Shown: piece by piece, positions 52,400 to 63,205 of the stretch
Position numbering within the stretch: position 1 is the first letter of the stretch
Layout: every line of letters begins with the position of its first letter
Assembly: GCF_000002425.4 (NCBI RefSeq)
Contig: NC_037264.1
Coordinates: forward strand, 6,712,475 to 6,776,474
Reading direction: 5' to 3'
DNA from: Physcomitrium patens
Taxonomy: Eukaryota > Streptophyta > Bryopsida > Funariales > Funariaceae
DNA length: 64,000 bases
Position numbers and translations under genes: made by a program
Notes under the pieces: generated by a model
The model's database searches: none
Told to the model about the DNA's origin: nothing
The model's input: the letters and a program-made list of their open reading frames with translations, nothing else

Positions 52400-53660
52400 T
52401 CAATCCTTATAGTAATGACAAATGACCTCGAAATTATCAAAACTAACTAAATTGATATTCTAATTTTTTGATTCTTATTACTTTGGTCCTAATTAGCTTA
52501 ACTCAAGGAATTAGGCTATGATTTATACCATCAAAATTTACAATCCTAAGAATTCTATAAAATTAAATTTTATTTATGTAAATCTTAATCTAACATGCTC
52601 AATTATCATAAAATAAGGAAATAACAAAAATTTAAGATTTGGAGTATAATTAAAAGCTCACACCTTTAATTGCTATTAATTGCTCAAATAAATTATACAT
52701 TTATAAAATACAAATCTTATTTATAGTTTATTTTCATAAAAATAATTTCTTCAAATATATAAGTTTTGGATGCATAAGAATTCTAAGATGTGACTATATA
52801 TTCCAAAACCACTTCTATTCTTATAGAGATTCCTTCCAAATCTATATCATCTAATAACTTCTAATCTAATTGTTTAATTGATTTCAAAATTTTCTTCAAA
52901 TTAACTGATATTTTTAATTACATTTATAAAAAAAAAATTATAGATTCATTACAAATCTTCAAATATTGACTAGTTTCTAACAAAATTAAATATATCAATT
53001 TCTAGACATCTATGTACTAAATCTATTATATTTCAAAAATCTAATATTCAAATAATATGAAATTTTATATATAGCTTTTTAATATAATCATCTATATTTT
53101 TAAAAATTTTGAGCCACAAATTTCTCTACAAACTCAAGATATGGCCTAAATCGAAACCTACATGAAAAGAATTCACTTACAAACTCCAGTTTTGAAGTAC
53201 TAACTTCCAATAGTTCTTTCTTTTTTGTTCCAAATTAAAATTTATCAATTCTTTTGCACAAAATATAGCTCCTCATGTTAGCTTTTGAAACTCACTTTTT
53301 CATCTTCAAAAATTCTTACAAAACTCCTTATACTCAAAAAAAGATGGCTGTAGGTACAATTTTAAGATCCTAAATTCAAGCATCCATTTCTTCTTCATGA
53401 ATACTCTCAAATCTTTGATTTTTATATGAAAATTGTAGCTTTTAATATAAGCTAATATATAAAAATATTTAAACTTCAAATGGTTGCCTTGAAGTTGCTT
53501 CAAATTCTAATATGGTCTTAGACAACATCTTGAAGCTCATTGGATATGACCTTCAACTAATAGAAATGAAGCCCTCCATCAACTTGCCTTATTTATCTAC
53601 ATGGAATGGCTTAGAAGTCAAAATATTATATCTTTGATACCAAATTCCTTCCAAACTCCT
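52400..53660 (+). repeat. diverged LTR-like copy of the family inserted in element F
   Basis: Reads as a diverged, AT-richer relative of the minus strand of the solo LTR at 57127-58390. Shared text includes 'gagcc.caaatttctc' with 'aactcaag.tatggc', and 'tgaagttgc..aaa' followed by 'aagctcattggatatg' and 'aatgaagccctcca'. Both boundaries are vague. Confidence 0.6.
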
Positions 53661-53879
53661 TACTAATATATCCTATAACTTCTATCTTAAATTACAAAAT
53701 TTAAAATATAAACTTTAATAAATAAAATAAATATTTTATTTTACTTTATTTATTTATTTATTTATTTTTATTACATCTCAAAATTTCATAAAATTTTATA
53801 TTATTTTTTACATATTATACTACTTTTCAACATGACATTTACTCCCTTTAAACTTACACATTCTTTGATATGTGTTAAT

Positions 53880-55470
53880 CTAACCATTTCCATCTTCTTC
53901 ATTATTTCTATCTCTTTCTACATCTTCCATCTCTTTCAAATTTAATGTTTCAAAATCTGAAAGATTACTTGAAATGAATTTGCAATCTCTTTTCTTAAAT
54001 GCCTTGATCCACTTTTTAGCCAAAAGTATCTTCAACATTATACCATCCACCTCAAGAAGCAAATAGGTAGCATTGTCATGCACTATCACCACCATATATG
54101 ATCTAAACCATCTTCAAACAAACTTTCTAAAAGCATTATATTAGTGCTCCAAACTATTATCAAATACTAATATACCATCTCTAATTTCAATTGCTTTGGA
54201 TCTTGAATGACAAGTTTTTTGTAACTTCTTTTTGTTCTACAACTTTGCAATCTTTAGTTTCTTCAATACAATCTATTCATCTTTAATTAATCTTTGAAGT
54301 TGCTAAATCTAGAATTTCAATAATTTTTTTATTGTGATGCCATCCTTTCAATCTAGCAATACATAAGTAGGCACAAATTTTTTTGTAAGCATAATTGGCT
54401 TTTGGTCCAACATCAACTCAATAGGCATATAACTAATAACAATGCCATAAGTAGTTCTATTTGCCAATAAAGTAAATAGTAGAAGTCTTAGCCATTGCCT
54501 TGGCTTATCTTTACAAGCTTTTATAAGAGCATTAATGATGGAAGGATGTCTTCTCTCACTCTTGCCATTAGCCTTAGGATTATAAGCAGTTATCAGCTTC
54601 AATTTTATATCATATTTTTTAAAAAAATCTTTGGATTGTATTGTATTCAATGCTCTTCAATCAGCTTTCATCCTTCCAATGCAGCTATATCTATTAAAGA
54701 TATCCTCTAAAATAAATCTTTCTACTCTTTCTATAGTCTTGACTCCGAAAGCTTTGCCTTCAACATAGTTTAAAAGTTCTTCATTTATCAAAATAAGATA
54801 CTTCATGCTTTATAATTCTAATGGCATAGCTACTAAGTCAATCATCAATTGAAAATGTAAAGTAAGTGAATAGATAAGATGCATGTCATTTTTAAATTTA
54901 ACTTTAAATTATAATTGGCATTCAATGTAAGAAGCCACAAATTCCTCTATATTTTTGTAGAAGCCCTTCTATTAATATTGATCCTTCATCTTATGATAGG
55001 TGGTCCAAATTCCTTTGTAGCTTGCCAAAAGTATATCATGAAATTCCTTAAAAATTTGATTCTTGGTTTTTGTATTATCTACTACTTTTAATGATACTCT
55101 ATTTTTTATTTTTTCTTTCTATTATAAAGAACTATTTATCAAAATATAGTCAAAAAACTAGTGTATAATTTCTTTAAAGCTCTTATTTGACCGGCCTTCT
55201 TGTCTCTTTATGGTACTCAAATAAATGCCAATGTCTGTTAATTTACTTCTATAAAGATCTTTCTTGAAAGTTTTATTTCTACTACTTATGATTATTCTAT
55301 TAATAGATAATATATGGCCATAGTTCTCATCTTTATTATCTTCACCAATCTCTTAAGTTTCTATGTATTCTTTACAAATATATATAGTTTTAAATATCAT
55401 ATCTGCCATAAAATTCTTCTTGCAAAAAATGTGCTCCAACATAAGATTAAGTGATCTAATGTATACTATC
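53880..55470 (-). pseudogene. integrase relic of a different Ty3/gypsy lineage
   Basis: The best segment (54348-54650) has YDIKLKLITAYNPKANGKSER, including the integrase-core glutamate in NGKSER, then RTTYG and a following FVPTYVLLD. Upstream text (about 54700-54850, LINEELLNYVEGKAFG) is also core-like, and 53880-54095 (EVDGIMLKILLAKKWIKAFK) resembles the C-terminal end of such polyproteins. It is unlike the integrases of elements A-F, lacks a chromodomain, and has many stops. Sequence to 55470 probably belongs to the same element. Confidence 0.75.
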
Positions 55471-55486
55471 TACCTCAGTATGATAG

Positions 55487-55679
55487 TATTAGGAATAGAA
55501 AAATTGGCAATCATATTCAATTAAAAGTTCTAAAAGATTTTTAAAATATTCCAACAGATTTTAAAAAATTTTAGGAAGATTAAGAATTTTTTTTGAGAAG
55601 CTTCTTGGAATTGCTTTACTTTCAAGCAATATGAAAACTTCTCAAGAAGTTTTTTAAGATTACTTTATCTTCAAGCAAT
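55487..55679 (+). repeat. older F-family LTR, left part
   Basis: Begins TATTAGGAATAG (canonical TGTTAGGGACATAG) and follows the F LTR in plus orientation, e.g. 'gagaagcttcttgg'. Cut by the insertion of element F; the rest resumes at 62999. GCAAT at 55675-55679 is the duplicated target. Confidence 0.75.
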
Positions 55680-56107
55680 TTTCACGGACATAGAAATATA
55701 AGCTCGAGATTTAACAAGAAGTTCAAGAAGAATTGACAAAAACTAGATTAATCAGATGAATACAAGAACAACACCAGAGAGGTGAGCTAGAGCTCCAAGA
55801 GATGTGTTGTCAAGACTGAAGAACTCTTTAGCCTCGATTCTAATATGTATTCCTATTTAGAAAGCTTCTCAAGCAACTTCTATCAACTAGGAAGCTTCTA
55901 GAAGGTTCCAAAGACTTGCTTCTAGAAGGTTCTAGAAACTTATCTCTAAAAGGTTCTAAGGACTATGTCCCTAACATCTTCTACCAACTAGGAAGCTTGT
56001 CAAGCAACTTCCGTCAACTAAGAAGCTTCTAAAAGGTTCCAGAGACTTGCTTCTAGAAGGTTCTAGAAACTTGTCTCTAGAAGGTTCTAAAGATTATGTC
56101 CCTAACA
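55680..56107 (-). repeat. 3' LTR of element F with internal duplication
   Basis: 428 bp on plus from TTTCACGGACATAG (canonical TGTCATGGACACAG) to CCCTAACA. It is about 131 bp longer than the 5' LTR because a block ending in CCCTAACA (55980-56107) is a second, diverged copy of the preceding sequence. Confidence 0.92.
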
Positions 56108-56124
56108 TCACCCCCTCCTTTATC
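56108..56124 (-). other. polypurine tract of element F
   Basis: On the minus strand GATAAAGGAGGGGGTGA abuts the LTR start TGTTAGGG. Confidence 0.9.
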
Positions 56125-56639
56125 TTCGAGGTCTCTGAGAAGTAATGTTGTTGTTAATCAATATCAACATAAGAAAATGAAGATCTGTCACATAACGTCT
56201 GCTATGAACTCCAATTATTGTTCACGAGGCAAGTGGTTCATTGACCCTTGAAGCCAATGGTAGTGGCCCACGCCTTTAACTTCTGACCAAGTATGAACTT
56301 CCGTATCCTCATTGTGAAATTGTCCTACAAATATGCCTTCTAGCTAACCATCATAAGCAGGCTCGAATTCAAATACAATCACCAATGATCGGTTACTTGA
56401 TATCCTCCATCGTCGTCGTGGTGTAGGCAGTTCTTCATCTCGGGGTCACCTTCGTGAACTAGTTGGTTGAAATAATCTGACTGGCATAGTATCTATCTCT
56501 TGGCTATCCATATCAAAAGACCAAACTATGGCTACTGAAAAAATTCTATTTTATCTTGGAAAAAATAACTACATCAACTACAAATTTTGATGGTGCTCTC
56601 TCCCTTTTTTATATTCTTCAGTGAGCAAGCTTCAAAAAG

Positions 56640-57122
56640 AAGCTATCGTCAAACCGGCTTAGATTTATGAAGCTGTTGTTGATGAAACTCCTGTACCTTT
56701 TGCGGCACATTGGCGAGATTTTCAGCTGGCTCCCACGTTCGCTCGTTAATGTTGTAGCCGCATCAATGAACAAGATACTCCAACTTGCTCCACCTTCGTC
56801 ATGAATCTAACACCTTTTCAACCTCGTATTCCTCGTGGTTCTTGATCTCAATACTAGGTAGCGCCCATTGCAATCTTCCAAGAAAAGACGACTCTCGATA
56901 AGGCTCCAATAGAGAAACATGAAAGACTGGATGTACCTTCATAGAAGCCGGTAATTCCAGACGATACGCCACATGATTGATTTGCTTTTGGATGATAAAT
57001 GGTCCCAATCTTCGATAGTCCAACTTATCACATGGTCACTTGGTCTTGATATTCCATCAAAGAAGCCATGCTTTATCTCCAATTTTGAAAGTAGGTGCTT
57101 GATTCCAAAATCTATCTACAGA
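56640..57122 (-). pseudogene. element F integrase C-terminus and chromodomain
   Basis: After the inserted solo LTR the frame resumes with SVDRFWNQAPTFKIGDKAWLL, then [11 protein letters not shown] (GPY/F-like module) and [15 protein letters not shown] chromodomain follows (about 56650-56830): [10 protein letters not shown], stop, LEYLVH-stop-CGYN, TWEPAENL. Two Trp/Arg positions are stops. In chromoviruses this domain directs integration to marked chromatin. Confidence 0.88.
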
Positions 57123-57126
57123 CGCT

Positions 57127-58390
57127 GTCGATCTGTAAATGCTTACAGTATGTAAAAATTAGCTAAAACATATTATATGTTGATAAATCTAGATGTATGT
57201 TAGAGTGGCTAGTAGATTAAATTAAAACGAGTTGGTATAAGAAACTTTACTCAGTTTCTTTATTTCTTTTGATTTTGACATTAATATATATATATATATA
57301 TATATAGGACCTAAATGTTTACTATGAAACCTTGGGAAAAGGTGGAAACCTAAGGATGAAAATCTAAACTAGTAGGAAGCTAATTAGGAGGGATGAAAGC
57401 AAGGCATGGTCGGATGAAGGCAAGGAATGGAGAACTTCATCCCTATTGGTCGAATACCATACCCAATGGGCTTTGAGGAGGCTGCCCGCGACCTTAAGAA
57501 GGGTTTCGGCGACTTCAAAGGGAGAATTCGGAGATTAGAAGCTAGGATTGTAAAGTTTAGGGTTTAAAAAATAATTTGTATACAAAAATTAGAGGATTTG
57601 GAGTTAGGGTGAAAAAGTTATACCCGTTTGAAGTTAAGGTGTTTATTTAAGTCATACTGTTACTCTTTTGAGAGTACGAGGAGTTTTACAGCAGCTTTTG
57701 AAGATCGGAAGATGCAACTGGAACGGCGATTTTAAGGCCTACATCTTTCAAGAAAGAATTATTGCTTTTGGAGTTCATATGAAGGAGTTGTAAGGAGTTG
57801 AAGGCGATGCTTTTAAATCAAAAGCAGTAAGTAAGCGGGTTTGTTTGTAGTAATGGTTGAAGCCATAACTTGAGTTTTCGGACAAATTTTTGGCTCAAAC
57901 TTTTTAGAGAATGTAAAATTTTGTGTTAAAAAGCTAAACATACAAATTTCGTGGCATTTGAGCTTATATTTTGTGAGATATGAAGAAAATTGCACGTAGA
58001 TGTATAAAGACAAGGGTTTGAAGCGGCTGTTAGGGATTTCAAGATATCTCAAGATCTGCAATGAATTTGCTGTTGAAAATTTTTGTAGAAGTTAATAAGA
58101 ACACATCAGTACTTCATGTAACATTAGATTTTTTTTGGACGGTCGGATTAAGAGATATGAGGTGTTGAAGTTCGGAAAAATCTCCACATAAGAATAAACA
58201 AGGATTTAGAAGATTTTATCATATTTTGGAAGTTGTGGGTTACTTGAGGATTGTGTATTTGGTGTAATTACTCAAAAAGAGAAAAATTATATATAAACTT
58301 TGGACTTCCCTTATTTTCAAGCTTGATTGAATAATTAGTGACAGCTAGAAGCCCAGCATTTTCTTGAGGCAAACTCTCTCTACCCCAACA
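57127..58390. mobile_element. solo LTR of an unrelated family, inside F integrase
   Basis: 1264 bp with termini TGTCGATC...CCCCAACA (5'-TG, CA-3') flanked by ACGC on both sides (57123-57126 and 58391-58394). Removing it plus one ACGC restores the reading frame ...SYKA-SVDRFW... of integrase. It contains a (TA)n microsatellite at about 57283-57304, no ORF of note, and AT-rich text similar to 52400-53660. Orientation is not decided, but the diverged relative at 52400 matches its minus strand. Confidence 0.88.
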
Positions 58391-61385
58391 ACGCCTTGTA
58401 GGATTCTTCAGTAGATTGCAATTGAAGCTTCAACGTATTTTGAAGCTCTAATAGTTGTTTCGCAAATCCTTCAGCTTTTGGATTGTTATTTGTTGACGGA
58501 CTCAATAAATCAAGCTTCGGATGATATCCATAGTTGAAAAAGAATGGTGTGTATTGAGTCGACGCATGGAGGGTGTTATTATATGCCAACTCGGCTAGTG
58601 ACAGATATGCGGTCCAATCATCTTGCTGATAGTTGATACTGCATTGTAAGTATTGTTTCAAGACTTAGTTCACCCGTTCGGTTTGGCCGTCACTTTGAGG
58701 ATGAAAAGCCGAAAAAAGCTTGATATTCATTTTTAGTATTTCAAAGAGAGATCTCCAAAACTTTGATATGAATTGGGTTCCTCGATCTGATACGATATCA
58801 TCTGGTAGTCCATGATATCGATACACATTATCGAGAAAGAGCCTTGCTATGACTTCACTGGACGATGTCTTCTTACGAGGGACAAAGTACGCTATCTTTG
58901 TAAGCCGATCTACTACGACAAAGATGCTGTCAAATGAGTTCGATGATGGCAAGTCCATGATGAAGTCCATGGAAACTGGAGTCCATGGTCAACGTAGAAT
59001 CGGCAATGGCTGTAGAAATCCATAAGGGCGATGCCGAGGATTTTTGGATCTTAAATAGATATCACAGGAGAGGACAAAATCTTTCACATCCTTCCACATT
59101 TGGGGCCACTAAAAATCTTGAGAAATAAGCTCCAAGGTCTTGTTGAATCCAAAATGTCCCACAGCTGGAAAATCGTGGCGAGATTGAAGAACTCGGAGTC
59201 GTGCTAGTCCTTTTGGAATATACAACCGCTCTTTAAAGTATAAAAGATCTCTCTCCACCTTGAACTTATCGTCATTGGCACGCTGCTTGATATCAATGGC
59301 TACTGAATCTTCAATGGTCACGGCACGTACCTCATTCAAGAAGTCAGCATCAATTGGTACAATAGTAGCGCAAAGCCAAAATTGCTTTGGCTTCAACAAC
59401 GTCGTACATTATTGATCAAACGCTGCTTCTCTAGCCTTTGGTACAAGATACGATTTCCTCGATAAGGCATCAGATTGTCCTTGGTGCTTTCTAGATTGAT
59501 AAGTGATAACAAAATCGAATCTAGATAGCGACATACTCTACCGAGCTTGACATCGATTTAAAATTTGAGTCGACATGAAATACTCCAAATTCTTGTGATT
59601 TGTGTATACGATCATTGGGTGTGCACTTCCTTCAAAAAAGTAACGCCATTCTTGGAAAGAATCCATTATAGCAAGAAGTTCCTTATCGTGGATCTCATAA
59701 TTGATTTCAGCAGTAGAGAACTTTCGAGAATAGAATGCAACCGGATGGAGCTTCTTGTCTTCTTCCATTTGTGAAAGTACAACTCCCAAAGCAAAATCCG
59801 AAGCATGAGTTTCTAAATAGAAGGCCTTTGTAAAGTCTAGATGTACGAAGATTGGAGCCGTAGTAAATGCGATCTTCAGGTCTTGAAATGCCTTCTCCGC
59901 TAGAGGTCCCCATTCCAGCTTATCCTTGCATGTCAATCGAATGAGGGGAGCAGCAACTTGAGAGTAATTCTTGATGAAGATCCGACAGAAGTTGGCAAAA
60001 CCAAGAAAGTATTGTACGTCTCTAACCGCCTTCGGAACCTCTCAAGACACGATTGCTTCCACCTTCTTGGGGTCTATCTTCAAGCCTTTCATAGTCGCAA
60101 CGAACCCCAAAAATTCCATCTCCATTTGGTCAAATAAATACTTCTCCAACTTCGCATATAGTCCTCGCTTGCGTAGTTTTTTCAAGAACAAACGAACGTG
60201 CTTTTCATACTCTTCCTCGTTTATAGAGAATATCAAAATATCATCCAAATAGATGACAACAAAATTGTCAATGTGCTTCTAAAAAATGTCATTCATCATA
60301 TGTTGAAAGACCGCTGGAACATTGATAAGACCAAAGGGCATGACATTATACTCAAAATGACCATACCTTGTACGGAACATTGTCTTCCACTCATCTCTTT
60401 CTTTAATTCGTACGAGGTTGTAAGCTCCCCTTAGATCAATTTTTGTAAAGATCCTTGCATGTCCCAATTGTTTTAAGAGACTAGAAATCAAGGGTAACGG
60501 ATAACAATTCTTCTTTGTTACCTTGTTGAAGCCTCAATAGTCCACGCACATCCGCAACGAGCCATCTTTTTTCTTCACAAATAAGATGGGTGCTCCAGCT
60601 GACGATTTTGAATGACAGATGAAGTTCTTGGCTAGATTCTCGTCGATGTACTTCTGCAACTCTGCCAACTCAGTCTGTGATAGATTATAGATTGGGCCAA
60701 AAGGCGATTGTGTTCCTTCCTGCAAGTCTATGGCGCAATCATATGGTCGGTGTTCCGGTAGCATGTCGGCATTCTTCTTTTGAAATACGTCTTTAAAATC
60801 CTTATATTGCTTAGGTATACTTGCTGTCGAGATCTTCTCCCCGATAGTTGGAGCCGTATAAATGACAAATGGTGTGCCTTCCTTGGACAATCTTATAAAC
60901 GCTCCTGCTTCAATGAATAAGGATTTCTCTATTCGAAATTTTTTACTAGGCTTGCTCTTGGGTGGTTTTGTGGGAAAATTCATCTTCTGCAACCTCCAAT
61001 CTATGGATGGATTATGCTTTTCCAACCAAAAAAGACGAAGAATAACAGGATTTGATGGGGTTCTAATAATATTGAAAATAATATGACTACTATGGCCCTT
61101 AAACATCACTTCTATAGGTTCTGATTCATGGGTGACACTACCAGATAATAAAGGTCGCCCATTTATGACCTCAACATGAACAGGTTTGGATTTTTGTACT
61201 CAAGGGATTTTATGATGCTTCGTAAGTTCTTCGTCTAAGAAACAAGCAGATGCTCTTGAATCTAATAATGCTAAGATTCTCAGTTTCTGAGGGCCAATAA
61301 ACAAAGGGATTGTGAAGCAAAGGGCAGGTTGAGCAGAAAGAAAGGAACCTGGTTGTTGTTGCCATATTTCACTGTCCAGTCGCAC
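58391..61385 (-). pseudogene. pol of element F (protease to integrase core), broken
   Basis: Protease from 61385 (ALLDSRA: Gly of the DSGA motif is Arg). Reverse transcriptase about 60900-60050 with MPFGL and an intact YLDD active site (at 60240-60262, VVIYLDDILIF). RNase H about 59900-59500 (FYLETHASDFALG: the usual Asp after ET is His; EINYEIHDKELL intact). Integrase with HDFPAVGHFG, CDIYLRS (Cys to Tyr), core MDFIMDLPSS, SDRGTQFIS and SDGQTERVN. Stops occur between the open segments, several at former Trp, Gln or Arg codons. The core continues to SYKA at the edge of the inserted solo LTR. Confidence 0.92.
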
Positions 61386-61479
61386 GGTTCCTATTGTGGC
61401 TGGGCATCCTCGTTTTCGTGAATAAATGTGCCCCTAGTCCTAACAGTGAGTCGATTTTGCTTCTTGGGGCAGTTTCCAA

Positions 61480-62416
61480 CTTTGTGGCCTTCTTCACCAT
61501 AATACAAGCATAGGCCTTCCTCCATACGCCGCTATTTTTCTTCTAGAGTAAGGAATTTGATACGTACCACATCAATTTGTATGTCTTCTACCTCTGAATG
61601 TGAATTCACACTATTTGCCGACATAGTTTGGACATGGCAAACCATATGTTGTCTTGAACGTTGGTCTTGGCAGCGTTGAAATAGGCGATTATTGTACTTC
61701 ACAGCTTGGCTAATAGCTTTGTTGAGCATTTGCGGATCACGAAGAGTTAACAATAAATCCTTCACATTGTCCCTTAAACTCCAATAGAATTGATTCATCA
61801 ATGCTTCTTTGTCCCAATTGATGTCGCATGCTAATTGCCTGAAATCCGATGCATAGACTGATATAAAGCGCATCCCTTGTCGTAGTGACCGGATCTTTGT
61901 TGTAGCCCATCGAACCTTGTCGTGTTTACCAAATGCTTCTACAAACGCCTCCAAAAAGGTTTCAAAGTTGTTTAGCATGGACGATCGTTTCTCAAACAAA
62001 GGAGCAAACCATGATAGAACTTGCCTTATAAGTAAGGTTCCAACAAGCCCAACACGTGACTCCTCCATTGGATAGCGTTCGAGCTGTAAAACTGTTATCA
62101 ACCTGATTTGGTTGACGAATCCTCAAAACTTAGAATGCATACCATCGAACTTATCCGGAAGGTTAATTCGGGGCTCCTTATGTTGTAGAACCAGTGTTGC
62201 TTGTCGAACGTGAGGCAAAATTGATTCTCCAAGTGCAGAAGTTTGAGGCTGGTGCAACCTAGATTGTGCCATCCCAGATGCTCCATCATTATGAAGCCTT
62301 GCCACGACTCCTTCAATCTCTGCAGTTCTTTGCGATAACGTAGCGAGGGCATTCATGATAGCATCCAACTTGGACTCTGAACTTTTCGTCATACTAATGT
62401 CTTGGCCTCCGGCCAT
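61480..62416 (-). pseudogene. gag of element F, broken
   Basis: Start ATG at 62416 (MAGGQDISMTKSSESKLDAI). The coiled-coil-like start is followed by the gag core (61532-62101; QVLSWFAPLFEKR, FVEAFGKHDK, ACDINWDKEALMNQFYWSL), then a zinc knuckle at about 61480-61527 reading CLYYGEEGHKVGNC, with the second Cys changed to Tyr (TGT to TAT). One in-frame stop lies between MHSKF and GFVNQ. Otherwise the frame is long and well kept. Confidence 0.9.
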
Positions 62417-62660
62417 TCTAAGAGAAGGACAGAAATGACTCTACAAGAAGACAATATTGGTTTAGAGGAGGGTACTCTGCAACCTCTAAAATGCCTTAAA
62501 AGCTTCAAAAAAAGAGATAATCTACTCTCTCCAAGAAGAATAAGACTCCAATATTGTAACAAAAGAAGTATCAGTTTAGAGGAGGATAATCCGCAACCTC
62601 TAAAATGCTAGTACACTTCCAAGCAGAGGGGTAATCCACACTCTAACGAGGAAGAAACTA

Positions 62661-62669
62661 GCTCTGATA
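62661..62669 (-). other. displaced primer-binding site of element F
   Basis: On the minus strand TATCAGAGC, 27 nt after the LTR end. The preceding bases are AGA, not TGG. Confidence 0.6.
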
Positions 62670-62696
62670 TCTGAGGTGAGTGAAGTCTTGACAAAC

Positions 62697-62993
62697 TGTC
62701 ATGGACACAGAAATACAGGCTCGAGATCTAACAAGAAGTTCAAGAAGAACTGACAAAAACTAGATTAATCAGATGAATACAAGAACAACACCAGAGAGGT
62801 GAGCTAGAGCTCCAAGAGATGTGTTGTCGAGGCTGAAGAACTCTTCAACCTCGTTTCCAATATATATTCTTATTTAGGAAGCTTCTCAAGCAAATTCCAT
62901 CAACTAGGAAGCTTCTAGAAGGTTCCAGAGACTTGTTTCTAGAAGGTTCTAGAAATTTGTCTCTAGAAGGTTCTAAGGACTATGTCCCTAACA
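62697..62993 (-). repeat. 5' LTR of element F
   Basis: 297 bp, TGTCATGGACAC...GTCCCTAACA on plus. TATA at 62861-62867, hairpin at 62829-62852 (11-bp stem, 2-nt loop). Confidence 0.94.
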
Positions 62994-62998
62994 GCAAT

Positions 62999-63205
62999 AT
63001 AGAAATTTCTTAAAAATCTTCTTAATATCTAATATATATTAGAGTAAAGGTTGAAAAAATTCTTAGTCTTGACAACACATTTTTGGAGATCTAACTCACC
63101 TCTGTTAGTATTGATTTTATATTCATCTGATTTAATTAAGTTTTTGCTAGCTTTTTTGTTAAAACTCTTTTGTTTAATTTCTTTTTTGATATTTTGTATA
63201 ATGTA
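62999..63205 (+). repeat. older F-family LTR, right part
   Basis: Continues the LTR cut at 55679, e.g. 'gtcttgacaacacat', 'ctaactcacctctg' and 'attcatctgattt' in plus orientation. Its end near 63205 is diverged. Confidence 0.72.

Larger units (their letters stand above)
55680..62993 (-). mobile_element. element F: near-complete Ty3/gypsy chromovirus
   Basis: A 7.3-kb minus-strand element with both LTRs, primer-binding site, gag, protease, RT, RNase H, integrase, chromodomain relic and polypurine tract. The perfect 5-bp target duplication GCAAT (55675-55679 and 62994-62998) proves one insertion event, into an older LTR of its own family in the opposite orientation. A 1264-bp solo LTR of another family interrupts integrase. 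Scattered stops show it is inactive, though it is the least decayed element here. Confidence 0.95.

Noticed and set aside
53880-55470. A functional retrotransposon integrase
   Set aside because: Only one 100-codon block is open; both sides have stops and no LTR pair or RT could be attached.
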